From positions 298,475-362,474 of the forward strand of contig QEOQ01000242.1 in NCBI GenBank assembly GCA_010279815.1: a DNA stretch of 64,000 nt, written 5' to 3'. The DNA is from Brachionus plicatilis (taxonomy: Eukaryota; Rotifera; Eurotatoria; Ploima; Brachionidae). The notes beneath the pieces are model-generated. The model saw only the letters and a program-made list of their open reading frames with translations. It ran no database searches and had not been told where the DNA came from. Shown piece by piece: positions 1 through 10,639 of this stretch (the first letter of the stretch is position 1; every line of letters begins with the position of its first letter). The position numbers were made by a program, and so were the translations under genes.

Positions 1-166
1 TTATGGTAAAAAAAAATATTAAATATAATAAAAATGTTTAATTTTAATTATTGACCCGGCATTTAAATTTAAAAATTTAAGACATAAAAGAGAATAAAAA
101 AATTTTAAAAAAAATAATTTTTTCGATTTATTCGTAGAACCTTTCTTTCTTCCTAGTGGCTTTCTA

Positions 167-461
167 ACTAAACCATTCTTCTGTAAACAACTGGCGTACT
201 TACACTTGTTGAAGTATTTTGTATATTTTGTTGTATTGGTATATCTTGCAATGGCAAACGTTGAACGATGTGACCCTGCTGTGTACCGACAACAATGGGA
301 ATATTATTATTCTGACTATATTTTGGTGGATCGTTTCGAACCATCATTATATCTAATGGGATTTGTGCTGATGATATACACTGGGGAATATTTGGTGTAA
401 ATATACAAAATACTTCAACAAGTGTAAGTACGCCAGTTGTTTACAACAAGAATGGTTCAGT
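167..461. mobile_element. Foldback/MITE element with about 65-bp terminal inverted repeats
   Basis: The left arm (about 167-230) and the right arm (about 397-461) are near-perfect reverse complements. Both begin ACTRAACCATTCTT and run through a shared GTACTTACACTTG stretch. The roughly 165 bp between them carries a short open frame (206-400) with no family resemblance, which I treat as incidental. No clear target-site duplication is visible, so the superfamily is unassigned. Confidence 0.7.
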
Positions 462-892
462 AAAAAAAAATAAAAAAAAATAGATTTCCAAGGTTGCTTT
501 AAGTTGTTTGTTAATTTTTGCCTGCTGTGTTGGCATGTAGTCATGAATTTATTTGGCTATCAGGTCTTTTTTTGATTTACTCATTAATAATTTTATGAAT
601 AAGCTGTATGATCTTTCTTCGATTGGTTCAATTTTTAAGACTTTATGAATTTAATTGAGGTTTTGATCGGAAAATGTTTTAATATTGCGGAATCTAAAAA
701 AAATTAATTGAATAGATAAATATTAATACAGTATAATGTTAATAAATAAAGTCAAACATGTTTAATTTAGTAAATAATAATCAATAATTTATTAAGGCAT
801 AATTATTAACACATTTAAAGCTATATTTCTCAAAAATCCAAGGCTCACTTTTGCCAGATTTATGCCATCTTCTTAATTTACTTTAGAACATA

Positions 893-1597
893 TTTTTTGG
901 TAGCAGCTAATTATATTCTTTCGTATCTAATTTTGATTATGATAAAAGATAAATTATTTGAGAACAAAGATTTTTATTTTTATAAGCATATATTTGTTTT
1001 TTGGTATCAGCTAATTAAATCACATGCAAAAATAGCCAATTTCAATGATACAGTGCCGATTTGACAAGTGGATTTCTGGTAATTTTACGTAAAAATTAGT
1101 AACAATTAAAAGGCCAAAAAAAAGCTCAATTTTTTGAATTTTTTATTATTTTCCACTTTTACCTAAATTTACGTAAAAATTAGTAAATAATAGTAAAAAA
1201 AAATAAACTTTTGGTAAAATATAAAAATATAAATAGGAACTAATTTTTTCAAAATTTATTAGAAAATAATAAAAAATTCAAAAATTGAGCCTTTTTTGGC
1301 CTTTTCATTTTTACTAATTTTTACGTAAATTAACGTAAAATTACCAGAAATCCGCTTGTCATGCTACTTGATCAGTTATACTTAGAGGAACAGGTGTGAA
1401 TGTCATTTTATTCTTTATTTCAAAAATTTTCTTGTAATTAAATTAAATGTTATCTTTTAATTGACAACATTTATATACTGAAGAATAGAATTATCTGCTA
1501 ATCAATTTATTTTGCTACTAAGAAAAATAATTTTCTACAATATTTTTATCTTCTAAAAATTAGATACTATAAAATATAATTAGCTGCTACCAAAAAA
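893..1597. mobile_element. Inverted-repeat element (TTTTTTGGTAGCAGCTAA ends) hosting a second element
   Basis: The left end (893-950) and right end (about 1540-1597) are inverted copies beginning TTTTTTGGTAGCAGCTAA. A diverged direct copy of the end motif, with GGTATCAGCTAA, sits at 995-1015. The middle is occupied by a separate palindromic element at 1062-1361, so this is a nested insertion. No coding sequence is seen and target duplications were not resolved. Confidence 0.6.
1062..1361. mobile_element. 300-bp palindromic MITE with TTTACGTAA motifs
   Basis: The ends are TGACAAGTGGATTTCTGG and its inverted partner. The inverted arms run about 90 bp each and include TTTACGTAAA-type motifs, an AAAAGGCC block and a TTTTTTGAATTTTTTATTATTTT block. 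The element lies inside the 893-1597 foldback, so it is the younger insertion. Fragments with the same GTGGATTT...TTTACGTAAA core occur near 19.3 and 30.7 kb. Confidence 0.7.
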
Positions 1598-3955
1598 CTA
1601 AGCCATTTACTTTACCACAATCAAATTGATACCAAAATTTACCAAATGTATACACCTGAGAATTTTCGTTGCTAATAATAAAGCAAAAAGGACAAATAAG
1701 ATTTCTATTTTTCTCCTCAATTAAAGTTTTAATAGTTTTCCAAGTTGTTTTATTGAAAAATGTCTCCCACTTTCACAAATCGCGATCCCAGATTAAGTTA
1801 CAATAGATAAGGATTAAAAATTCCGTATTTGAATAATAAGATGACAAAATTTTTGCTTAATTGAGGGCTTGCTTAAAAAAACGATTTCCGAAATTGGCTG
1901 AAATTGGAGTAAAAAGATTTAAATTAAAATTTCATTTGGGAATTCGATTCAAATTCATTCGGTTTTTTGATTAGTTAGTTGTGGTTTAGTCTGTTTTTTA
2001 ATTAGCTTGCCAGTAATTTATCCGTGGGTGTTGAGATCATGTCTATTTTTAACCTTTTGTAAATCTATCAAACTCTTGTTTCTGAGGGAAAAAAAAGTTA
2101 TGTGTCTGAGGATATTATTTCGGGTGGCTTGTAGCTTCGACATAAATCTTCGAGTAGATTAATGATCTGATAAAACTCTAAAACACTATGATGCATAATT
2201 CGCTCGAGTTGTTTAATCTTAAGTCTTTTATCTTTCGAATCTTATTTATTTTTGGTGTTTATCCAAAGACTCTCAAACAGTTTCTTGAAATTCAATTTGT
2301 GTCAAGTTAAATGTCTAAGAAGGTTGGAAATGGTACCATTGGTGACTCCATATCAAAATAATAAGTATTTATTCACTACAACAATATAAAATTAATATTT
2401 CGTTTTCCTATTAACTTGAATTGAAAATTTTTTGGCAATGTTAAAAGATGGGTATACGAGGTTGGGAGGAGTTTCTGTGTTTTATTGTCGAATTATTTAA
2501 AATTAATCTATTGCTTAGTAGTTGATTAATTAAAAAAAAGTGCGAATTTAATTTGATTAATTTTTTGAAAATTTTTTATCAAAAAGCGCACAATATTAAG
2601 GGTAATATAAATTAAATTGATATTGTAGTTTTTGAGTAAACTTGAAGAAACGATCTTAGAAAAAACTCAATAATTTCTTTCCAACTCTAAAATAGTCAAT
2701 TGCTTACTAAATTTATTCTAGATACTATTCATGAAAAATGCAAAAAAACTTGCCTACTCCAAATGGTACCCTTTAAAGTTTTCTTTTAAAATAATTGGCC
2801 ACATTCTATGAACCATTAATTTATAGCTTAATTATTCTCGCGTGACCTCAAATTTATTCGCATTTTAACTTAACTTACTTATTTTAATTTGTTTATTAAA
2901 AAAAGAAAGTTAACAAAAAAATTAAATAATCAAAGGTTTATATCGGAACAACTTTGGAAGTACATCTCTTAAAAAAGTCATTAGTATGGTAAGCTTAACT
3001 AAAGAATGAAATAGCAAACACGAAAGTTGAAGAAATATTCTAACATTATAAAATATTTACAATATATCAATATTAAATTCTCAAGCAATCTAGAGAGCTT
3101 ATTATTTAAACTGATAAATTAATAAAATTTAAGCAATTTAATAAAAAAAAATTGGAATTAAAATTTTCTAAACTTTTTTAATAAGATGGGAAAAAATCCA
3201 ATCTAAAGCAGGATTTTTTTTGGATTATTTTACTAACAAAAATTCGAGATTAATTTCAACTTTGGCCACAAATTAAGAAGGGCTATCAACTATACATAAA
3301 AAATACTTCTCAGTTTTTTAATGATTGTTTTAGAGTAAATTATAGTATTTTTAATTTTTAAAAAATTTAAAATAAGGTTATTTATTCCAAATTTGAATAA
3401 ATAACTTTTGTATTCTTTTTTTATGTAATTACTGTTTAAAAGTAATTTACGCAAACAATTTAACTTGGCATGATGTTAAAGACAATAGACGAAAAAAATG
3501 GATCAAATGCTCAAATCTCATCGGTGTTTTCACCTCAACAAAAAAGGATTCGTTTTGTTGAATCATAGCATAGCGTTTCAAGGAAATAAACCGTTATTGT
3601 TTTCGCGGAAATAAATGCTATTCCTCCACAAATAAAAAACCTTAATAGATATATTCAATATAATAGGTTAGCGTTATTGTACATCTCTAAATATGCAAAT
3701 TCACAGTCTCTTTTGAAATTGGTTCTACAAAGAAAATTAATACTACACTGCGTTATTCCCCACCATTTTAAAAGCCTAGAATTTAAACTCGTGAATAATT
3801 ATTATATATTTTAAACTAAACGTTCGTATATATATATATTTTTTTTTAAAAATAACTTTCAAAAGCAGACAACATCTTAATGACATGTCAAAAAACCTCA
3901 ATTGTAAAATCAAGTGTCTGTAAAATATATTTTAAAATTTCAAAGCTGGGGAGGT
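1598..3955. other. AT-rich intergenic DNA, nothing recognised
   Basis: No open frame with coding character, RNA gene or clear inverted repeat was found. A stretch around 2040-2340 is slightly less AT-rich and might be decayed mobile-element sequence, but no motif supports that. Confidence 0.4.
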
Positions 3956-3980
3956 ACGGAGGGGGCGCAGCCCCCTCCGT
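3956..3980. repeat. Perfect GC-rich hairpin (11-bp stem, 3-nt loop)
   Basis: The stem ACGGAGGGGGC (3956-3966) pairs with GCCCCCTCCGT (3970-3980) around a GCA loop. It is flanked by ordinary AT-rich DNA, so the local GC content is extreme for this window. It resembles neither a tRNA nor a Helitron 3' end, because no CTRR terminus follows. It may be the tip of a transposable-element terminus. Confidence 0.75.
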
Positions 3981-4145
3981 GACTTGTTTAAATAAGACAT
4001 TTAAAAAAAAAATAACAAGTGTCAAAACAACTAATTGAAAATAGCGTGTATCAAAATAAAATTACTTTTATATGTTGTTCAGAATAAATATAGTAAGTAG
4101 TAATAGTAGTTTAAACTGCAGCTTAGATTTTATCTAAGCATAACT

Positions 4146-4545
4146 CTAAAGAGCTGTAGCAGTCGCTTCTTTTTGTTTCGACATCCAGACATCAAGCTTC
4201 GCTTTAAAAATTATTAAGGTTCTTTGCATTTACCACATCTTCTGGGAGTTTGTTTCATCCATTCACGACTCTATTTGTAAAAAAGTTAAATCTAGGAAGA
4301 CAATTCTTTGCATGTTCACGCGATAGACAATAGCTATTTCTCCTTAATTCATATCTTCGGCTCCCGGATCTTGTGTTTAGACTGTAGTTGATTCCTTTAT
4401 TATATTCAATTTGTTCGTAATTGTTTACCGCTTTGTACATTTGGATTAGGTCACCCCTTAATTTTCTTGTCCTCAGGTTAGTTAACTCTAGCATTGACAA
4501 ACGTTGTTGATAATCCAAATCACGAATAGTTGTAAATAACAAATA
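4146..4545 (-). pseudogene. CR1/L2-like LINE ORF2, C-terminal remnant
   Basis: Reading the minus strand, the frame carries the LINE C-terminal signatures DYQQRLSMLELTNLR, then RGDLIQMYKAVN, NFFTNRVVNG, NKLPEDVVNAKNLNNF and finally KLDVWMSKQKEATATAL before a stop. In CR1/L2-type elements this is the end of ORF2, after the reverse transcriptase. The Trp codon expected in the N-W-N-x-L-P motif is a TGA here, and one extra base after NNF shifts the frame, so the copy is dead. The reverse transcriptase and endonuclease are absent. The sequence downstream on the minus strand (4145 to about 4080) is probably its 3' UTR. Confidence 0.85.
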
Positions 4546-5305
4546 AATTAAAAACTAATCAAAATAACATAATACTAAATAAAAATTACAAATGGAGAGT
4601 ATGACTCAATTTATTAATTCTTTAACACTCAATAAGCTTGTTAAAACTTTTATTACATTATCACAGAAAAAAAAACCGCAGTTACTCAATCTCGGCTATT
4701 ATTTTTAGGTGTCTTATGATTTTATTGATTTAACTATTTACTTTTTATGTCTTTTTAAAAAAGATATTTTGATATTTATTGTAATGTTTTTTTTAATCTT
4801 GTTATTTTGAAACAGTGTAAATTTGATACATTTATTTAAAAACTGATATTTTGATAATTTACCCCATCGGTACCACGCTTTTGTCAAGTATTAGCTTTAA
4901 TCTATATCTTGTTTAATAGACACTACGATAACCAGCGGTTGTAAACACACAATATTAGTCTTATTATGATTTATTTTTATGCCCCAATATTTGTTAGCAA
5001 TTTAAATGGCAACTTGAATTTCATAATCATGATCAAATAATTAAAACTTAATTTAATTTAATCTTAATAAAAATGATGAAATAAGTTTTTTTAAATTTTT
5101 TTAACTTAAACATAAGATGTTTACTATTTTAATTTTAAAAAAAAGGGGAGCGAATCAAAATAGCAATTATCAAAATAGCTTTTATTAAAACAGCTATTAT
5201 TAAAACAGCTAATTTTTTTTTTAGCTATTTTTTTCCCCTAATTGTTTAATTAAATTAGCAATTATCAAAATAGCTACAAACCAAATTCACACAAACCTAA
5301 ATTTT

Positions 5306-5329
5306 NNNNNNNNNNNNNNNNNNNNNNNN
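5306..5329. other. Assembly gap (24 N)
   Basis: This is a run of undefined bases inside the MULE-like copy 1. Confidence 0.99.
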
Positions 5330-5391
5330 TAAAGAAAAGCTTTCAATTAAATAAATATTTTATTGTGATTTATTTTATTAGTAATAAGTAA

Positions 5392-5586
5392 ATGGATTCG
5401 ATTGAAGAATTATCAAACAATTTTGAACGTGCGCTGAATATAAACAAAGGATTTATTTCAATGTCTCAAAAAAAGGCTCCTCAATTGCATTTTGACGGCC
5501 AATTTTATCGAATCACTGGTAAACCGAATAAAGTCGGTAAAATTAACTGGCATTTAGCGATTTTTAATTTAGCTAATTATGATTAA
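5392..5586 (+). CDS. Transposon-borne half-FLYWCH domain protein (64 aa)
   Basis: The product begins MDSIEELSNNFERAL. The rest matches the first half of a FLYWCH zinc-finger domain: an F-x3-S-x4 start (FISMSQKK), then P-Q-L, D-G-Q-F-Y-R-I, and finally K-x2-W. The Cys and His ligands that should follow the Trp are missing, because the frame ends at ANYD and stop. FLYWCH modules are common at the N-termini of MULE transposases. The frame lies wholly inside the 5146-5660 element and is intact. The second copy of the element (about 33655-33853, minus) is frameshifted by one extra A in a poly-A run, and a diverged relative is at 10455-10632. It could be a captured exon, a residual transposase N-terminus or a short DNA-binding protein; expression is unproven. 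Confidence 0.6.
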   Translation: MDSIEELSNNFERALNINKGFISMSQKKAPQLHFDGQFYRITGKPNKVGKINWHLAIFNLANYD

Positions 5587-5974
5587 AATAAAAATCTCAG
5601 GTAAATTTTTAGCTATTTCGATAATTGCTATTTTTATAATTGCTATTTTGATACGGAGCCAAAAAAAAGTTCTAATTGATCTTTAATTGATTCTTCTAAA
5701 ATTTTTATTTTGAAAACTTTAAAGACAAATTTAAAATAGATTAAGGTTTTCAAAAAATGATTTTACATGATATTTAAATATTAATTAAAATATATTACAA
5801 AGACTTTAAATCAAAATTCAAAAGATTTTATTATTAAAAATTGATATAATTTTCTATATAATCAAAGATTAAAGAAATAAAGTTTAATAAAGTAAAGTGA
5901 TTTATTATCGAAAAATCGGTTAATAATACCTTTTTATTTTACTCAAAAACTAAAAATTTTGATTTGATCATGAA

Positions 5975-7245
5975 CTTTTATTTGTCATTTTAGTCGCAGT
6001 GTTAAAGTTAATTTCAATTTGTTTTAGAGATTTAGCAGTAAACTAGACACAAAGGTCATAGGCTTAGAGGACAACTTTTAGTTTCTTTGCGATGATGCTT
6101 ACTATGTCACTAAAAAAGACTAAATAAGCATGGGCGATAGGCAGCTACCTTGAGGGACTCCGGTTTGGATGCTAACTAGTGTTGAGTAACGGATGAGGGT
6201 TCACCGGAAGGCTCCGGAAAAAATCAACGGAAGTTTAAACGGAGGAACGTAAACAGAGCAGTTGAATATCCGGAATGGCACCGTACGGGTCGGAGATATA
6301 AACGGTGACAATAATCGGAGACGAAGGTTGGAACGGAGAAAAATTCCGGAGACGGCAACGGAAAAGGGTAAATGCACGGGTCCTTCGGATTTAACGGAGT
6401 CTTTAACGGAGAATCCGAACGGAGTGGAGGCGAAAACGGAAGACCCAAACAGAATGGAGACGGGAACGGTAAACCCAAACGGAGCAGAGACCGAAACGGA
6501 GGACCACAGAGAGGAGAAATAAACCGAAGAGAACAACCGAAATTGAGCAATTGACCAAAGCTTACAAAATGGTGATATCGCAAGAAAAAAAAACCGAGTG
6601 AAATTTGCAGCAAGCATTCTTTAGACTTCTAGAATTTTTCCTTCGCTACTTTGTTTTAAAAAGATTGGTCAAAAAAGAATTAATTATCTAAATAATTTTT
6701 TTAATTTTTTTGGAAAAAATAGAAATGACTTTTTATTAAATTTTTTTAACACCCGAAGTAATTCTTAATTTTAATTAAATTTAATTTATAAGATAAAAAC
6801 TTTATAAAAAAATTCAATTTTTAAAATTTATAATTTTAAATCAGAATTTTAAAAATTAATTTTTTTTTCCGTTACCGTTTCCGCAACTGTTTTTTTCCTC
6901 CACTTCTGGAACCTTTTTTGCTAAAAAACTTTAAAAAAAATTTAATTTTTAAAATTTATAATTTTAAATCAGAATTTTAAAAATTAAATTTTTTTTTAAA
7001 GTTTTTATCTTATAAATTAAATTTAATTAAAATTAAGAATTACATCGGGTGTTAAAAAAATTTAATAAAAAGTCATTTCTATTTTTTCCAAAAATATTAA
7101 AAAAATTATTTAGATAATTAATTTTAAAACAGGCCCCTCTGTTCCTTCGAAGGCCAACACTAATGCTAACCTCATTTGAATTCAAAATTGAATCAACATC
7201 TCTTTGTGAGAAGTTTTGTGAAACGCTTTTTTTTGAGTTTTTTCC
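5975..7245 (-). pseudogene. LINE reverse transcriptase remnant, split by a hAT-like element
   Basis: On the minus strand, sequence to the right of 7163 ends with NSNEVSI, and sequence left of 6177 continues as QTGVPQGSCLSPML. Together they give the reverse-transcriptase core motif GVPQGS-x-LSP. Further along (about 6060-6000) the catalytic box survives only as VL-stop-AYDLCV followed by FTAKSLKQIEINFN, with two stops and an Asp lost. The copy is therefore long dead. It is interrupted precisely at 6177-7162 by another element, whose 8-bp target duplication derives from the LINE itself. The clade cannot be fixed from so little sequence; Jockey/CR1-like is my guess. Confidence 0.75.
6169..7170. 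mobile_element. hAT-like element (986 bp) with 8-bp target duplication
   Basis: The element spans 6177-7162, begins TAGTGTTG and ends CAACACTA. It is bracketed by exact 8-bp duplications ATGCTAAC at 6169-6176 and 7163-7170. It lies inside a LINE reverse transcriptase. The left part (6190-6540) is a purine-rich degenerate repeat built from AACGGA/CGGAGAC-like units. The right part is a large imperfect palindrome whose arms (about 6678-6880 and 6925-7127) are AT-rich. No transposase is encoded, so it is non-autonomous. The end TARTGTTGG recurs at 31171-31455 and near 12064. Confidence 0.85.
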
Positions 7246-7432
7246 TCTTTTTAAAATTCTGAATTAATTCAATTGTGGGAGTTCATACTCGCCACAATTA
7301 AAAGTCTGATCCACACAAACAAAAATCTTCTAAGCTCAAAATAACAAAATAAAAAAACTGATAAAATCGAAAAATTGTGTTTTTAATTTTGTTGTTAAGT
7401 CAGATGAATAAATTTTTAAGTTTTTTATCTAA

Positions 7433-7775
7433 ATATTATTGACAAAATGTTATTTATTGTACATTTTTATATTTTTACATTTTTGAGAGAAGAAAAAAAA
7501 ATCTCAAAATCAAAAAATCTAAAAAAATTTTCATTCAACTAAAGTAATAATAAATTCGCAATTAATTAAGAAGGATTTTCAAAAAATTATCCTTGGTTTT
7601 TAACATTTAAATTTTTCTAAAACTCCTATTTAAGTAATTACGAATTTATTATTACTTTTCTTGAACGAAATTTTTTTTAAGATTTTTCGATTTTGAGATT
7701 TTTTTTTCTTCTCTCAAAAATGTAAAAATGTAAAAATATAAAAATGAACAATTAATAACATTTTGCCATATTATT
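7433..7775. mobile_element. GGCAAAATGTT MITE family, copy 1
   Basis: The element occupies 7441-7767 and is flanked by the exact 8-bp duplication ATATTATT (7433-7440 and 7768-7775). The terminal inverted repeats exceed 100 bp and share ATTTTTACATTTTTGAGAGA followed by an ATCTCAAAATC block. The central part differs from copy 2 (30373-30610) in length. The 8-bp duplication fits hAT-type or related transposases. There is no coding capacity. Confidence 0.88.
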
Positions 7776-8629
7776 TTATTGTTGTTAGTATTTTATCTAA
7801 ATATTATTTTATTATTATGTCGAGTGTACAAATTAGTGTTATCATTTTTTTACTTTAGTACTCAATTTTTGGTCAAATTCAATAAAAAATCAATTTTAGA
7901 TAAATAATATAATTAATTTCTAAACTTTTGCAACATACTGTATAATTTCGAATCAATAGAATGCGTAAAGAATATTGAGCTAAGTTACAATTAAAAAATA
8001 TTTTAAATCTACAACATGAATAAGACTTTCAAATTTTTTGGCTTTCATAAATATTTGTTTATTTAAATGAAGTAAAAGAAATACTGAAAAATAAAAAAAT
8101 TAATAATTAAAAAAAATTCCAAAAAATTTTTTGTCCATCTTATTAGCTTTATTTTTAAAAACGTGTTGAGTTTATCAAAAAATTTAAACTTTACTTTTGT
8201 TTGGTGATGCGTGCCATGCTCTGATTTCAATTTTAATTGATTTTTCTGAAAGAGCATGATGAATATTTAACGTCGCTGATCATATTTGCCTGATTTACAG
8301 GGATTTAAATACAGCTAATTGTGACGAAAGCATTTAAGTTTCTAAATTTAATTAAAAAATTTCGTATGATTATTTTGATTATTTTTTAACTCAAGTTGAA
8401 GTCTAAATTCATAATCCATTTGATTAGTATTATGGGTAAGAGAAGGTATAAATGCAATATGAAAGGTGCTATGGGTTAACCAACAATATTTTCTTGTAGA
8501 GGACATTCAGGGCTATCTATATATCAATAGAATATGTTCATCTTATAAGTAATAAAACTTATAAGATGAATATTTTTTTTGTTCTCTACTCTCCAATATC
8601 TTTTTTAAACTAGATTATTTAGAAATTCT

Positions 8630-9130
8630 TTAAAAATGTGAAAACTCTCTTTCCTGTTTGGGACTTGCAGGATCCGATACTAACCTTATTAGTAAATCAG
8701 TTTTTTAGCTCTTCTTTGTACTTTATAAAGGATATTAATATCTGCTATTAAACACGGACTCCAGGATCCTAGGCAATGTTAAATTTTGGTATAAAAATTA
8801 AAAACTTAAATTTTTTATTCTAATTGTGCCATAATGGTTCTGTAAAGAATACAATATTGTAAAAATTTGAACAAAAAAATTCTTGGCTCTGCAAAATCTT
8901 TTGATACTTGTACAAAATTTCAGATTTTTTGCAGGAACATAATTCTTTTGTACAATATTGTACTCTTCAGAGAACCATTTTTGAACAATTAGAAAAAAAA
9001 CTGTTAAGTCTTTTATTTTTATACTAAAATTTCACTGCATACTCCAGATGAGATCTCACAAGTGATGTATAGAGAAGTCTTAATGGTTCTCTGCCAAGGT
9101 TCTTAGACCAACCATCTCTCGATTCCATCG
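8630..9130 (-). pseudogene. LINE ORF2 remnant (VRSHLEYA / VQRRAKKLI), split by a MITE
   Basis: Minus-strand reading right of the insertion gives EPLRLLYTSLVRSHLEYA. Left of it the reading continues as GSWSPCLIADINILYKVQ and then RRAKKLIY. These match the widely conserved post-reverse-transcriptase region of L2/CR1/Jockey LINEs (LVRPHLEYA...WSP...LEKVQRRATK). Stops follow soon after (Y-stop-stop). The two halves are separated by the 8772-9039 inverted-repeat element. Motif order and spacing on either side leave little doubt that this was once one coding frame. The 5' portion beyond 9130 is too decayed to follow. Confidence 0.8.
8772..9039. mobile_element. 268-bp MITE inserted in a LINE remnant
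   Basis: The ends GGCAATGTTAAATTTTGGTA and TGCAGTGAAATTTTAGTA (reverse complement) form arms of about 110 bp. The arms include an AATGGTTCT motif and ACAATATTGTA near the inner ends. A TA dinucleotide on each side could be a mariner-type duplication, but the exact junction with the interrupted LINE frame is not resolved. Confidence 0.75.
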
Positions 9131-10279
9131 AGGTCTTTCGTCCTACATTTTAAAATTAATTTAAAGTCATCGGTATATCAAAGACAGACCCTGCTGAAGA
9201 AATAAGATTGAACTTTATCAAGAATTATCCTGAATTAATTAGGAATTTAGTCAAGACTAGGATTGGATTGTCTAGGGGAATTTTAGAAAAGATCCTTTTC
9301 AGGAACACATTAAGAATTTTAATGTGGGAAATCATTAAACCATAATCTTCTGTAAATCCCAAAAATTAAAAAACAAGATTTAATCAAAATAAAAATAATC
9401 TCAATTTTATTAAATTCAAATATTGTCAATAATTTTGAAAATAAAAATTTAAATTTTTTGGTCCAAAATTTCATGATTATAAGAGTTTTTTTTTGGGTAT
9501 AAAACGTGAGGTTCATTATTTCTAAAATTAACAAAAAGCTTAACTAATTCTAATCTTTAAATGTAAAATTATTTTTTGTCAATGATTGATCGATAATTTA
9601 AAGAATTTCCAATAAAAAGTTATCATATTTTTCCATGCGCGAATAAATCGCTGAGAAGAAAAATTCAAAATAATTTAGTTGAATTAATAATTTATAATAA
9701 TTATAGCTCTGATTTAAAGCAAAACTGAAATTATTTATTAATTCACTTTCCCAAAACCATGCTTTCATACTAATACTTTAAATGGAAAACTATTTAATAG
9801 ACTCAAGTAATTGATCAATCGTTTTATTATAGTACAATTATGCGGGAAAAGTATTCAATTGAAGCTTATATTCATATTAAAGACTTCGATTTTTCAATTA
9901 AAGAAAAAAGCCATAATTTGTTCGAAGAGAGAAATCGTCTGATTAAATATTAATGTTTTAATTTTAAAGATTAAATTCAGTCTGAATAAGTTTAAAAATG
10001 CCTAGATCATTAATCCAAACAAACAATAAACAAAATTATTTATTTAAAAGTTATTTCCTACGCAAAAAATTTCATAAAATTAAATTAAACTGATAAAGAC
10101 GGGCCAATGAAACGGAATGAGTTTAGTAATCTATTTGAATAAAATTTTGAGTTTTATCAACATTTAATCTATAAATTAATTTCTAGAAATGAATTTATTC
10201 CAGCATCAAGGTTTCATCAGAAGAAAAGCGAACCATTAAAAACAAAAAAATTTATTATTTGTTCGAAACATCTGAATAA
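9131..10279. other. AT-rich intergenic DNA
   Basis: No gene or clear repeat was recognised. The first 200 bp may be further decayed LINE sequence continuous with the 8630-9130 remnant. Confidence 0.4.
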
Positions 10280-10454
10280 CACGGCTCTGTGTAAAAATAG
10301 CTGAATATATTTTTAGATATTTTTGAAGAGTAAATTGTTGAATTAAATTAACTATGTTCAAAATAGCTTAAATTAATTTTCTATATTTAATTTTTGTAAA
10401 AAACAAAGCATCAATTAAGCTAAAAAAAATTTTCCCTAAAATTATTTAACTCAA

Positions 10455-10632
10455 ATGAACTCAATTGATGAATTAAGTGCAACTTTTAGAAAATTAAACA
10501 TTAAGAAAGCTTTTATCTCGATTTCGAAAAAAGGCCAACCACAACTATAACCAAGCTGAACATTATCGGCTTACTATTTAAACTAAAGAAAAACATTTCT
10601 TATTTAAAGTAAAAAATTACGAAATTAAATAG
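10455..10632 (+). pseudogene. Diverged half-FLYWCH ORF of the MULE-like family, frameshifted
   Basis: The reading MNSIDELSATFRKLNIKKAF is followed by ISISKKGQPQL and a stop. In the next frame it resumes as YNQAEHYRLTI and then KEKHFLFKVKNYEIK. This lines up along its whole length with the 64-aa product at 5392-5586 (MDSIEELSNNFERAL...FISMSQKKAPQL...YRIT), so it is an older, broken homologue. About 170 bp upstream, near 10282, a degenerate GGCTCTGTGTAAAAATAGCT end and AAAATAGCT motifs resemble the terminal repeats of that family. Confidence 0.7.
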
Positions 10633-10639
10633 TTTATTT

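Larger units (their letters stand above)
5137..5669 (+). mobile_element. MULE-like non-autonomous element, copy 1, with 9-bp target duplication
   Basis: The element spans 5146-5660, with ends GGGAGCGAATCAAAATAGC and GGCTCCGTATCAAAATAGC (reverse complement). It is bracketed by the 9-bp duplication AAAAAAAAG at 5137-5145 and 5661-5669. Subterminal repeats of the form AAAATAGCAATTATC fill both flanks, and a 64-codon open frame lies in the right half. A second copy in inverse orientation is at 33600-34041. A 9-bp duplication is typical of Mutator-like elements. The assembly gap 5306-5329 falls inside; comparison with copy 2 suggests little sequence is missing there. Confidence 0.85.

Noticed and set aside
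206..400. 64-aa open frame
   Set aside because: It lies in the centre and arm of a foldback element and has no protein-family features.
3956..3980. Helitron 3' end
   Set aside because: A hairpin is present, but no CTRR terminus follows and no matching TC 5' end was found.
6201..6617. Overlapping open frames on both strands in the GC-richer patch
   Set aside because: They are readings of a degenerate purine-rich repeat inside the hAT-like element; no frame shows a domain or codon pattern.
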